This document shows positions 40,135 through 47,091 of a stretch of DNA of 48,361 bases, piece after piece. The stretch spans positions 1-48,361 of IMG/VR virus record IMGVR_UViG_3300034024_000090; one strand, given 5' to 3'. A model generated the notes under the pieces. It saw nothing but the letters and a program-made list of their open reading frames with translations, was not told the DNA's origin and searched no databases. The DNA is from a virus. The translations under genes and the position numbers were made by a program. Positions within the stretch are counted from its first letter, which is position 1, and every line of letters starts with the position of its first letter.

Positions 40135-40797
40135 ATGGCCGGAGGAAACAACATCGAGAGCCTGCGCCTGGCGCGAGGCTGGTCTCGGCCGGAGCTCGGC
40201 AAGCGGATGAACACGAGCGGCCAGCAGGTCGAGCGGCTAGAGAAGGGCCAACGACGCCTGTCGCAGGAGTGGATCGAGCGTGCGGCCGAGGCCTTCGGCG
40301 TCGAGGCCTCCGATATCCTTCCGGGCGCCAAGTCGGTCTACCTGCCTGCGCCGGACGTCCCGCGCCTCGTCGACATGACCAGCGACGAAACGGTCGAGAT
40401 CGCGATGCTCGATCTCTCATTCTCGATGGGACCGGGGACCAGCGTTGACGATTATATCGAGGAGATGCCGGTCCGCTTCGACTTGAGCTACGTGCGTCGG
40501 CTTACCCGCACCTCGCCCGATATGCTCAGGCTGGCCCACGGGATCGGGGACAGCATGTTTCCGACGTTGCTGAGCAGCGACCAGGTCTGGATCGACACCA
40601 CGCAGCGGAACCTCACCGTGCAGGACAAGGTCTGGGCGATCTCGCTTTTCGGCGCGGCGGCCATCAAGCGCCTGCGGACGATCGGCCCCAACCGCGTGCT
40701 GGTCATCTCCGATAACCCGGCCGTCGACAACCAGGAGGTCTCTGCCGACGACCTCATCATCGGCGGGCGCGTGTTCCGACTTTCGCGCCAGATCTGA
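40135..40797 (+). CDS. CI/LexA-type repressor (S24 peptidase)
   Basis: A 220-residue prophage repressor. I choose the ATG giving MAGGNNIESLRLARGWSRPE because the HTH begins there (residues 6-42, with GKRMNTSGQQVERLEKGQRR). The C-terminal domain is an S24 peptidase: GDSMFPTL at 138-145 with Ser140, and AIKRL with Lys178 as the catalytic base. Such repressors self-cleave with RecA during SOS, inducing the phage; I do not see a certain Ala-Gly cleavage site. It should bind the ACACCA-N3-TGGTGT operators next to it and at 41.3 kb. Confidence 0.85.
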   Translation: MAGGNNIESLRLARGWSRPELGKRMNTSGQQVERLEKGQRRLSQEWIERAAEAFGVEASDILPGAKSVYLPAPDVPRLVDMTSDETVEIAMLDLSFSMGPGTSVDDYIEEMPVRFDLSYVRRLTRTSPDMLRLAHGIGDSMFPTLLSSDQVWIDTTQRNLTVQDKVWAISLFGAAAIKRLRTIGPNRVLVISDNPAVDNQEVSADDLIIGGRVFRLSRQI

Positions 40798-40867
40798 CGT
40801 CGCACCGGGGCGGGACACACCCCCAAAGAGAACAGACTAGGAACATTTTTCCGCTTCGATAGACTCT

Positions 40868-40892
40868 CCCCTCGCGACTCGGATGCGAGGGG
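40868..40892 (+). promoter_or_regulatory. Hairpin covering the HIRAN gene ribosome binding site
   Basis: CCCCTCGC (40868-40875) pairs perfectly with GCGAGGGG (40885-40892), 9-base loop. The right arm holds the GAGGGG ribosome binding site of the GTG start at 40896, so folding would hide it. It might also end repressor transcription, but no T-run follows. Upstream ACATTTTT (40843-40850) is A/T-rich. Confidence 0.45.
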
Positions 40893-40895
40893 ACC

Positions 40896-41318
40896 GTGCC
40901 GATTACAGCGTTGAGCCTAGCCGTCGTCGGCATCGACTACCCGAACAAGCGCGGCCCCGCCCGGCGCTTCGAACTGGCGCTGTGCCGCCCAGGCGAGCCC
41001 GTCGAGCTGATCCGGGAGCCGAAGAACCCTGCCGACCCCCGTGCTGTTGCGGTCTTCAGCTGCCGCGGCGTGCAGCTCGGCTACCTGACGGCGGAGCGGT
41101 GCGGCTGGATCGGACGGATGATCGGCGAAGGCCGGGAGATCGAGGCCGTGTTCCAGGGCGTCGAGGGCAAAGCCGCATGGGTACGGGCAGCGTTCGACGG
41201 CGCTCGACCGGAGGTTCGGGAAAACGAATGCGAGGTCGCGGCCGCGTCCGTGGACGAGGATTTCGAGCCGGATCAGCACGACGGGTTCTGGCCGGATCCG
41301 ATCTACCCAGACGACTAA
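40896..41318 (+). CDS. HIRAN domain protein
   Basis: A 140-residue protein with GTG start. Residues about 8-85 match the HIRAN fold: VVGIDYPNKRGPARRFELAL, then LIREPKNPADPRAVAVFSC and GVQLGYLTAERCGWIGRMI. HIRAN domains bind 3' ends of single-stranded or damaged DNA, often alongside helicases. The C-terminal 50 residues are acidic. It lies after the repressor gene and its stop adjoins the second operator cluster. Possible roles are recombination or anti-restriction; neither is shown. Confidence 0.7.
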   Translation: MPITALSLAVVGIDYPNKRGPARRFELALCRPGEPVELIREPKNPADPRAVAVFSCRGVQLGYLTAERCGWIGRMIGEGREIEAVFQGVEGKAAWVRAAFDGARPEVRENECEVAAASVDEDFEPDQHDGFWPDPIYPDD

Positions 41319-41357
41319 CACCAAAGCGGTGTTGACACGACAGCACCGATATGGTGT
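41318..41357 (+). promoter_or_regulatory. Second operator pair with rightward TTGACA promoter
   Basis: ACACCA-AAG-CGGTGT (41318-41332) and GCACCG-ATA-TGGTGT (41343-41357) match the repressor operators with one and two arm mismatches. TTGACA at 41332-41337 overlaps the first; the -10 region (TGTTTA at 41355, 17-base spacer, or TTTATT) overlaps the second. This copies the arrangement at 40.05-40.10 kb and should drive the rightward operon under repressor control, like lambda pL. Confidence 0.7.
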
Positions 41358-41423
41358 TTATTCGACACCAGCAGCACCGCCGGGCATCCCGCTCGGCCGG
41401 GCTCAGCTGGTGGAGATGCCCCG

Positions 41424-41681
41424 ATGCCGGCTCCGGCAGAAGACCTTTTCGATGAGGTGGAGATCGCGGCGTCGGTGATCCGGCGGCTCGGCACCACTGT
41501 GACCATCGAACGCCGCCCGTCGCTCGAGATGGGCACGGACGAGATCTGGACCATCATGGCGCACGCTGGCGGCTACGGCTTCGGCCAGGGTGGCACGCTC
41601 GCCGCCGCCATCGCTGAATACACGCCCCGTGCCACGCCGGTGAAGCACCAGGCGCAAGCCGTCGAGCGGATCGTCGCGTGA
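41424..41681 (+). CDS. Hypothetical small protein, first gene of rightward operon
   Basis: An 85-residue protein (MPAPAEDLFDEVEIAASVIR, then TVTIERRPSLEMGTDEIWTI). It has a beta-beta-alpha feel ending in TLAAAIAEYTPRATPVKHQA. A GGAG ribosome binding site precedes the ATG. It is coupled by GTGA to the VRR-NUC gene. Function unknown. Confidence 0.5.
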   Translation: MPAPAEDLFDEVEIAASVIRRLGTTVTIERRPSLEMGTDEIWTIMAHAGGYGFGQGGTLAAAIAEYTPRATPVKHQAQAVERIVA

Positions 41682-42100
41682 GCGTCACGGCCGCTGCCCT
41701 GCGCGTCCGCAGCGCGCCGCTGCTCAAGCTGTCCGAGCGCGAGGTCCAGCGCGGCGCGATCCGGCTGCTCGCCATGTCGGGCGTGTACGCGGTGCACGTC
41801 CCGAACGGCGTGCAGCTACCCGGCGACGAGCTCGAGCGCGTCAAGCGCGTCGCCGCGCTGAAGGCGGACGGCGTTTCGCCTGGCTTCCCCGACCTGGTGC
41901 TGATCGACAACCGGGCGGTCCGCCCGCCCGCGCTGTCGCGCATGGGCCTCATCGAGGTGAAGCGCGAGGGGAAGCGCACGCCCGATCCCGATCAGGTGTG
42001 GTGGCGCGACGAGCTGCAGCGGCTCGGCATCCCCTGGGCGCTGATCGACACGCCAGAGGGCGCGCTCGACGCCATCAAGACCTGGGGATGGCGGCCGTGA
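41678..42100 (+). CDS. VRR-NUC domain nuclease
   Basis: A 140-residue protein with a GTG start overlapping the previous stop. LLKLSEREVQRGAIRLLAMS, then GVSPGFPDLVLIDN and MGLIEVKREGKRTPDPDQVWWRDEL are the VRR-NUC signature: D in PDLVL and the E-x-K (IEVKRE) form the metal site. VRR-NUC proteins are PD-(D/E)XK-type structure-specific nucleases. In phages they are thought to work in recombination or host DNA takeover. Confidence 0.8.
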   Translation: MSVTAAALRVRSAPLLKLSEREVQRGAIRLLAMSGVYAVHVPNGVQLPGDELERVKRVAALKADGVSPGFPDLVLIDNRAVRPPALSRMGLIEVKREGKRTPDPDQVWWRDELQRLGIPWALIDTPEGALDAIKTWGWRP

Positions 42101-42453
42101 CCGCCGCGGCGCTGACGCTGGACGCTCTCACGCGTCCCCAATTGGGGACGCTCCACGCCGTCGCCGCGACGCGGGGTGAGGGTCACGAGGCCCCCTTTGG
42201 CAACGCGACCCTTCGCGCGCTGGAGCGGCGCGGGCTCGTGGAGCTGCGGGGGTCACCGTCCTGCTCGCGTCGGGTCCGCTGGTTCGCAACGCTCCAGGCG
42301 CACGACCTGATCGAGGCGGATCGCGTCGCCCGAGGCGCAACGCCACGCCACGCCCTGCCCCGCGTCACCGCATCCGGTCACGCCGCCGCGGCCAAGCCGC
42401 ATCGCTCGAAGTCGCGCAGCCGCGCGCCCTACGGAAGGGAAGCCTGGTCATGA
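42097..42453 (+). CDS. Basic winged-helix-like protein
   Basis: I use the GTG at 42097 that overlaps the upstream TGA; an ATG at 42088 is also possible. 118 residues: TRPQLGTLHAVAATRGEGHE and ATLRALERRGLVELRGSPSC form a small winged-helix motif. The C-terminus is very basic (AAAAKPHRSKSRSRAPYGRE), fitting nucleic acid binding. Function unknown. Confidence 0.5.
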   Translation: MTAAALTLDALTRPQLGTLHAVAATRGEGHEAPFGNATLRALERRGLVELRGSPSCSRRVRWFATLQAHDLIEADRVARGATPRHALPRVTASGHAAAAKPHRSKSRSRAPYGREAWS

Positions 42454-43037
42454 AGGATCTGTTGGACGGCCTCGCCGCCGGCCGGGAGCGCGTGCCGCTG
42501 CCAGAGGACGTGCGCGAGCTTCTCGATCAGCGGAGCGGCGCCGTCGCAAGCGTCGAAGAGGACGTCGACCTCGCCGCGTCCGTCGCGGACTTCCGCGGCG
42601 TCGTGCTCGATATCCGCCGCTGGAGCCAGGAGCACTTCGATCTCGCGACCAGGAAGGCCCAGTCGGTCCGAGACCTGACCGCGCTGAACGACCTGCAGGC
42701 GCAGATCGACGACGCGCTCGGCCACATCGAGATCCGCGCGCAGCGCCTGGGCGTCTCGGTCGATCGCTTCCTCGACGCAGTGAACGCGGATCTCGCGGCG
42801 AACCCGCCGCCGACCGGCCAGCCCTGGAAGCCGCGCGGCGAATATGAGCGCCACCTGCTCGACCGCGTGAACAAGGCGCACGCGGACGAGCAGCGGCTCT
42901 ACTCTGAGATCAAGCGGCTCGAGGCGCGCATCCCTGAGCTCGCGGCGGTCCGCAGCGAAGCCGACCGGGCCTGCGCTGGCTACTTCGCAGGATGGCCTCT
43001 CCGCGGCCCGAAGTCGCGCGCGGGAGCGGGCCGGTGA
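42450..43037 (+). CDS. Hypothetical helical protein
   Basis: A 195-residue protein predicted to be mostly coiled coil (DLAASVADFRGVVLDIRRWS, LNDLQAQIDDALGHIEIRAQ, EQRLYSEIKRLEARIPELAA). No known motif. ATGA and GTGA junctions couple it to both neighbours. It may be a structural partner in host takeover; no function is shown. Confidence 0.5.
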   Translation: MKDLLDGLAAGRERVPLPEDVRELLDQRSGAVASVEEDVDLAASVADFRGVVLDIRRWSQEHFDLATRKAQSVRDLTALNDLQAQIDDALGHIEIRAQRLGVSVDRFLDAVNADLAANPPPTGQPWKPRGEYERHLLDRVNKAHADEQRLYSEIKRLEARIPELAAVRSEADRACAGYFAGWPLRGPKSRAGAGR

Positions 43038-43270
43038 TCGCCGCCCTCGCGCTCCTCGTCTTCGCCGGCGCCGCGATCGTCGCCGTGTCGGTGATCGCCT
43101 GGATGGTCGCGCCGAAGTGGCGGCGGATCGTCCGGCTCGCGAGCGGACAGGTAGAGCCGCCGGCGGAGACCGATCGCTGGCGGCGGGTCCACATCGAGGC
43201 GGACCGGCGCGCCACCTTCTCTCGCCAGCAGTCGGTTCGCGCCGACGGCGCCGGGCGGAGGGCGCGTTGA
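43034..43270 (+). CDS. Small single-pass membrane protein
   Basis: I use the GTG at 43034 that overlaps the previous stop; an ATG at 42992 would add 14 residues. The 78-residue product starts with a membrane segment (VIAALALLVFAGAAIVAVSV, through about residue 22) and has a basic cytoplasmic tail. Single-pass phage proteins of this size are often superinfection or membrane-stress factors. Role unknown. Confidence 0.5.
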   Translation: MIAALALLVFAGAAIVAVSVIAWMVAPKWRRIVRLASGQVEPPAETDRWRRVHIEADRRATFSRQQSVRADGAGRRAR

Positions 43271-43671
43271 TGGCGTTCGCCGAGCACACGAAGGTGCCCT
43301 TCTCCAAGACGGTCCAGGACATCCTGGCGCTGCTGCGCAAAGCGGGCGCCAGCCAGGTCGGGCAGTACGAGGAGGATAAGCGCCTCACGATCATGTTCGG
43401 CATGGCCGACCGTTACGTGCGCTTCCGCGTCGGCTGGGAGGACAGCGAGCGCTCGCAGCGCCAGCGTGGCCGCGCGCTGCTCCTCGTGATCAAGGCGAAG
43501 CTCGAGAGCGTGGAGAGCGGCGTCGAGACGTTCGAGCAGGCGTTCCTCGCCAACGTGGTGATGTCCGACGGACAGACCGTGTACGAGCGCGTCTCCAGCG
43601 ACATGCAGCTTGAGTACGACTCCGGTAAGCCGGCGATGTACTTGATCACCCGTCCGCGGGGGCAGGACTGA
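43270..43671 (+). CDS. Hypothetical phage protein
   Basis: I choose the ATG giving MAFAEHTKVPFSKTVQDILA, joined to the previous stop as TGATG; 133 residues. KTVQDILALLRKAGASQVGQ, YVRFRVGWEDSERSQRQRGR and ESVESGVETFEQAFLANVVM appear in conserved small alphaproteobacterial phage proteins. No catalytic motif is obvious. The compact alpha/beta pattern suggests a stand-alone domain. Confidence 0.55.
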   Translation: MAFAEHTKVPFSKTVQDILALLRKAGASQVGQYEEDKRLTIMFGMADRYVRFRVGWEDSERSQRQRGRALLLVIKAKLESVESGVETFEQAFLANVVMSDGQTVYERVSSDMQLEYDSGKPAMYLITRPRGQD

Positions 43672-43961
43672 TGCCGTGTGAACACGTCTCCCTGCCCGGG
43701 GGCGGGACGGCGATCGTCTGCACCTCCCGTCGCCGACAGCGGTGCGCGTGCGGCCGCCCAGCGACCCTGCTGTGCGACTGGAAGGTGCCGGCCAAGCGCA
43801 GCGGGACATGCGATGCCCCTATCTGCGCCAAGTGCGCCATGGCGCCCGCGCCTGGGAAAGACCTCTGCGCGAAGCATGCGGCGGCGTTCGACGAGTGGCG
43901 CGCTGGTCGCGAGGCGGCTCGCGGCGACCAGCAACGAGCGGTCGACGGGGTGCTGCTCTGA
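43671..43961 (+). CDS. Cys-rich zinc-finger-like protein
   Basis: A 96-residue protein with Cys/His pairs: RQRCACGRPATLLCDWKV, then GTCDAPICAKCAMAPAPGKD and LCAKH, enough to hold two zinc ions. The acidic C-terminus lacks a motif. Such treble-clef mini-proteins are common in rightward early operons and often bind host proteins or DNA. Function unknown. Confidence 0.6.
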   Translation: MPCEHVSLPGGGTAIVCTSRRRQRCACGRPATLLCDWKVPAKRSGTCDAPICAKCAMAPAPGKDLCAKHAAAFDEWRAGREAARGDQQRAVDGVLL

Positions 43962-44188
43962 TGGCCAGCGACGTCCTCTCACTCTGGACCGTCAGGGCGA
44001 ACCCGTCCGACTTCCCGGGCAAGTTCGTCGCGCGCCGTCACGAGATCGGTGCGGGCTGGCATGGCCCTACTGCGGACCATCACATCGCCGACACGCTCGA
44101 GGAGCTTCGGCGAGCATTGCCGCCCGGGTTAACGCGCCTGGAGCGCTCGGCGGCTGACGACCCCGTCATCTTGGAGAGCTGGTTATGA
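43961..44188 (+). CDS. Small hypothetical protein
   Basis: A 75-residue protein with its ATG overlapping the upstream stop (TGATG). MASDVLSLWTVRANPSDFPG and VARRHEIGAGWHGPTADHHI look like a compact phage early protein. The C-terminus (EELRRALPPGLTRLERSAAD) is helical. It is coupled to the ACP gene by a 4-base overlap. No function is known. Confidence 0.5.
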   Translation: MASDVLSLWTVRANPSDFPGKFVARRHEIGAGWHGPTADHHIADTLEELRRALPPGLTRLERSAADDPVILESWL

Positions 44189-44439
44189 CCGACAACGCCG
44201 CGCGCCTGGCGCGCGTAATCCGCGAGCAGCTGGCCGTCGACGATGCCGCGATCACGCCCGAGGCAGACTTCGCCGACGACCTCCGCGCCGACAGCCTCGA
44301 TATGGTCGAGCTGACGACGGCGGTCGAAGAGGAGTTCGGCGTCGAGATTACCGACGACGAGGCGGAGCGCATCGTCTCCGTCGCGGACGCGCTGACGCTG
44401 GTCGAGGGCAAGCTGGGCGGGGTGCCGGTCCATGGCTGA
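44185..44439 (+). CDS. Phage-encoded acyl carrier protein
   Basis: An 84-residue acyl carrier protein. The helix-DSL-helix core is plain: DDLRADSLDMVELTTAVEEE at 31-50 with Ser37 as the phosphopantetheine attachment site, preceded by acidic helix 1 and followed by FGVEITDDEAERIVSVADAL. It needs a host holo-ACP synthase for activation. No partner enzyme is encoded nearby. ACPs are rare in phages of this type; it might redirect fatty acid or other acyl chemistry, or bind host proteins. Confidence 0.9.
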   Translation: MTDNAARLARVIREQLAVDDAAITPEADFADDLRADSLDMVELTTAVEEEFGVEITDDEAERIVSVADALTLVEGKLGGVPVHG

Positions 44440-45433
44440 CCTGTCGACGCCCATCGCGCACGAGGTGGATACTGCCGCCTTACGCGCCGCCTGGTCCGAT
44501 GAGGTTATCGCGCTTCGAGCCGTCCAGGACGCTGGCGGCGAGCCCGTGAAGCTGGACGGATGGCTCGCGAAAGCCGGCGCCCTGAACAAGGCGATGCGCG
44601 CCGCGCTGCCTGCCTTGCTCGACGCTTACGACGCTCGCCTTTCCGCCAAGCGCGCTGAGGTGGAGGGGGAACGCACGCTAGAGCAGGGCGTGGCGCGCTT
44701 TCGTCAGGACAGCGCCGACGAGGACGGCCGCTGGGCGACATGCTCGGGCTGTCACGAAAGCGAGGACGGCTACGACGTAGGCCATTACCCGTTCAGCGAG
44801 GCGCTCGGGTGCAAGCTGGGCGGCGGCTGTCGCGAGTGCGGCGGCGTCGGCGCGATCTGGGACACCACGGACTGGAGCGACTTCGCCGACTGGTCGCAAC
44901 AGCGCGACCGCGACCGCGAGACGATCAAGGCTGTGCTGGTCGAACGCCTGCGGGTGTTCGACGGCCGGGTTGTCAACCTAGACGACGCCGCTGACGACAT
45001 TCTCGCGCTGAAGCCCGGCACCTCGGCGGACGACACGTTCCAGCAACACGTCGCCCCATGGATGCAGGCGTGCTTCGGCCCAGCGATCAGCGCGGACTGC
45101 ATCGAGCGCGGCGACCGGTTTTTGGAGGAAGCGCTCGAGTTGCTGCAGTCCGGCGGATACGACCGCGCGCGCGTCGCGACGCTGGTCGACTATGTCTACG
45201 GGCGTCCGGCTGGGGTCCCCGCGCAGGAGGTGGGCGGCGTCATGGTCACCCTGGCCGCCTACTGCCTCGCGGCCGGACTCGACATGCATGAGGCCGGCGC
45301 GGCGGAGCTGACGCGGATCAGCGACCCGGCGACGATCGAGCGGATCAGGGCGAAGCAGGCGAGCAAGCGCGGCCTCCACACGCCGTTGCCGTGCAGACCG
45401 TCCGAGGTTGGCCGGGAGCCCAACGATGGCTGA
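44432..45433 (+). CDS. MazG-like protein with Cys-rich domain
   Basis: A 333-residue protein. Residues about 95-155 form a Cys-rich module (CSGCHESEDGYDVGHYPF, then GGGCRECGGVGAIWD) that probably binds zinc. Residues about 205-310 resemble MazG-like NTP pyrophosphohydrolases: FGPAISADCIERGDRFLEEA, LELLQSG and AQEVGGVMVTLAAYCLAAGL, with the E-x2-E type metal helices. MazG-like enzymes in phages are thought to adjust nucleotide or ppGpp pools. It overlaps the ACP gene by 8 bases. Confidence 0.65.
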   Translation: MADLSTPIAHEVDTAALRAAWSDEVIALRAVQDAGGEPVKLDGWLAKAGALNKAMRAALPALLDAYDARLSAKRAEVEGERTLEQGVARFRQDSADEDGRWATCSGCHESEDGYDVGHYPFSEALGCKLGGGCRECGGVGAIWDTTDWSDFADWSQQRDRDRETIKAVLVERLRVFDGRVVNLDDAADDILALKPGTSADDTFQQHVAPWMQACFGPAISADCIERGDRFLEEALELLQSGGYDRARVATLVDYVYGRPAGVPAQEVGGVMVTLAAYCLAAGLDMHEAGAAELTRISDPATIERIRAKQASKRGLHTPLPCRPSEVGREPNDG

Positions 45434-45572
45434 CCCCTGGAACCGCAACAATGGTCGGTTCGACTGCCCGACCTCGCTGACGGGTCAGCAGCTCGTCGAC
45501 ACAGCCGAGCGCGAGGCCGCTCTCGCCCAGGCCGCGAGAGCGACGAAGAGGAAGAAGGGGAAAGCGCGATGA
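45426..45572 (+). CDS. Very small basic protein
   Basis: A 48-residue gene: MADPWNRNNGRFDCPTSLTG, then QQLVDTAEREAALAQAARAT and KRKKGKAR. Its ATG overlaps the MazG-like stop and its stop overlaps the next ATG (ATGA), so both junctions argue that it is translated. The basic helical C-terminus may bind nucleic acid. Function unknown. Confidence 0.55.
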   Translation: MADPWNRNNGRFDCPTSLTGQQLVDTAEREAALAQAARATKRKKGKAR

Positions 45573-45793
45573 TGCACGCGCCGATCAAGGCGATCGACCG
45601 CACCAACGACAGCCTGGTGCGCCTGCCGGAGGTCATCCGGCAGACCGGGCTGTCTCGCACCACGATCTACCGCAAGGCGAAAGCGGGGACTTTCCCCGCT
45701 CCCGAGCAGATGAGCGACAACGCGGTGGGCTGGTGGGCGAGCGACCTCGCCGCCTGGAAGGCCGCGCCGATGATGTGGCGTGCGGCCGCGTGA
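45569..45793 (+). CDS. AlpA-family regulator / excisionase
   Basis: A 74-residue protein of the AlpA type: LVRLPEVIRQTGLSRTTIYR (16-35), KAKAGTFPAPEQMSDNAVGW and WASDLAAWKA. AlpA-like proteins are winged-helix regulators and in many P4-integrase elements act as excisionase or integrase activators. It lies 1.3 kb from the integrase end, so it is the best candidate for directing excision. Confidence 0.75.
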   Translation: MMHAPIKAIDRTNDSLVRLPEVIRQTGLSRTTIYRKAKAGTFPAPEQMSDNAVGWWASDLAAWKAAPMMWRAAA

Positions 45794-45848
45794 GATCAGC
45801 CCTCATGCAAGTACAGAGTGGCGGCAGCGCTCAAAGCGGTGAAGCGTA

Positions 45849-46040
45849 ATGCGGTGCGACCTCGCCAACATGCTTCGGCAGGCGCGCAACGCGATCGACC
45901 CTGAGCAGGACCGCTACGGCTACGCGGCGGCGCTAGAGGACTTGGAGGGCCACGTCCGGCAGGTGCGCGACGGTAGCGCCACGCTCGACGAGTTCGCCGA
46001 CTTCTACATGATCCGTCCGCAAGCGAGTAAGCCCGCATGA
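45849..46040 (+). CDS. Small hypothetical protein
   Basis: A 63-residue protein (MRCDLANMLRQARNAIDPEQ, then YAAALEDLEGHVRQVRDGSA and DEFADFYMIRPQ). Helical, acidic, without motif. The 55 bases before it hold no gene and no clear signal. It is coupled by ATGA to the next gene. Function unknown. Confidence 0.45.
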   Translation: MRCDLANMLRQARNAIDPEQDRYGYAAALEDLEGHVRQVRDGSATLDEFADFYMIRPQASKPA

Positions 46041-46780
46041 CCGCCCCGGTACAACCCCACCCCGACGCAGCGAGCGAAGCGCGGGAGGTGCTGCCCGTCA
46101 TTCAGGCAGATCGCGACGCCGCGGCCTCTGCGGTTCCGGATGACGGTTCGCACGCCGCTTACATGCTTATCGACGGCATCCTGTCGGGTCGCATGGACGA
46201 TTACGTGCAGGTTCAGGCGTTCGCGCGCTATCGAGTACAGGTCGCCACCGCCCGCGAGCAAGCCCAAGCGGACGCAGCGAGCGAAGCGCGGGAGGTAGAA
46301 AGCCTTGCGCCAGCGGAGATTGAGCGGCTGCGCGAGCTAGAGGCGAGTGCGACGCCAGCACCGTGGACGGTGTTTGGCGGGACAATCTCAGACTTTGATC
46401 GCGAGTGGCAAGGCTCGCTGAGCATGGAATGGGTGTCCAACTCGGCTGGCGATCCCGAGGCGCGGGAGGCCGAGAACGCCGCCTTCGTCGTCGCGCTTCG
46501 GAACGCCGCCCCCGCGCTCCTCTCCGCCACCGCCCGCGAGCAAGCCCAAGCCGAGACGATAGCAGGGCTGCGGGAGGACGCGAAAGCGTGGCACGCGCTC
46601 TACGAGGACATGGCAAAGGCGGCGGGCGATCTGAAGGCTGCTGTCCGTTCTCAGCTCGACGCCATGCCCTATGCTGACCACGGCGATGTGCGCGAGGCCT
46701 TCAACCGCATCGCTACGGTAGCCGGGCGCCGGCGCGACCGTTTGCAGGCCCGCCGCCCAATTGCCGAGTCCCAGTCGTGA
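46037..46780 (+). CDS. Ead/Ea22-like repetitive phage protein
   Basis: A 247-residue acidic protein built of modules. ASEAREV appears near residues 12 and 81, and ATAREQAQA near residues 70 and 164. In between are LAPAEIERLRELEASATPAP and helical stretches (ALYEDMAKAAGDLKAAVRSQ). This Ala/Glu/Arg-rich repetitive make-up resembles Ead/Ea22-like phage early proteins. Two DNA direct repeats underlie the repeated motifs. Function is unknown even for the better studied relatives. Confidence 0.5.
   Translation: MTAPVQPHPDAASEAREVLPVIQADRDAAASAVPDDGSHAAYMLIDGILSGRMDDYVQVQAFARYRVQVATAREQAQADAASEAREVESLAPAEIERLRELEASATPAPWTVFGGTISDFDREWQGSLSMEWVSNSAGDPEAREAENAAFVVALRNAAPALLSATAREQAQAETIAGLREDAKAWHALYEDMAKAAGDLKAAVRSQLDAMPYADHGDVREAFNRIATVAGRRRDRLQARRPIAESQS
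46064..46296 (+). repeat. 26-bp direct repeat pair within Ead-like gene
   Basis: Copies at 46064-46089 and 46271-46296 are identical over 26 bases, starting GACGCAGCGAGCGAAGCGCG. They encode DAASEAREV in the same frame. Recombination between them would delete 207 bases, exactly 69 codons, in frame. Confidence 0.75.
46243..46551 (+). repeat. 27-bp direct repeat pair within Ead-like gene
   Basis: Copies at 46243-46269 and 46525-46551 are identical over 27 bases, starting CGCCACCGCCCGCGAGCAAG. They encode ATAREQAQA in one frame, 282 bases (94 codons) apart. The pair interleaves with the 26-bp pair. Confidence 0.75.
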
Positions 46781-47091
46781 CCGGCTCGGCAGAGGTGGCG
46801 GAGATCGCGAGGGCACGAGCGCGGTTGGAACGCGACACTGATCCCGCTGTCGTCGCGCGCCACATGGAAGGCCTGCGTCGGTACGCCGAGCGTATCGCGG
46901 GAGCCGGACGACGCTGCCGGACGCAACAGTGCGCTCACGACGGATCATGCGTCGAATGCGGCGCGATCCAAGGCGAGGCCTGTCTCCAGCACCTCCTCAA
47001 CCAGGGGAACGGCGGCGTCGATCAGATCGAGCGCAGGCGAGGCGTCACGCCGCCCGCGGGCGTCCGATCAGCAGGTCCAGCGCCGGCCTAA
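46777..47091 (+). CDS. Small Cys-containing protein, end of rightward operon
   Basis: A 104-residue protein with a GTG start overlapping the previous stop. RCRTQQCAHDGSCVECGAIQ followed by ACLQH places four Cys and two His as a possible zinc site. The N-terminus is helical and basic. It ends 46 bases inside the convergent integrase gene, so its last residues may not be functional. Role unknown. Confidence 0.5.
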   Translation: MTGSAEVAEIARARARLERDTDPAVVARHMEGLRRYAERIAGAGRRCRTQQCAHDGSCVECGAIQGEACLQHLLNQGNGGVDQIERRRGVTPPAGVRSAGPAPA

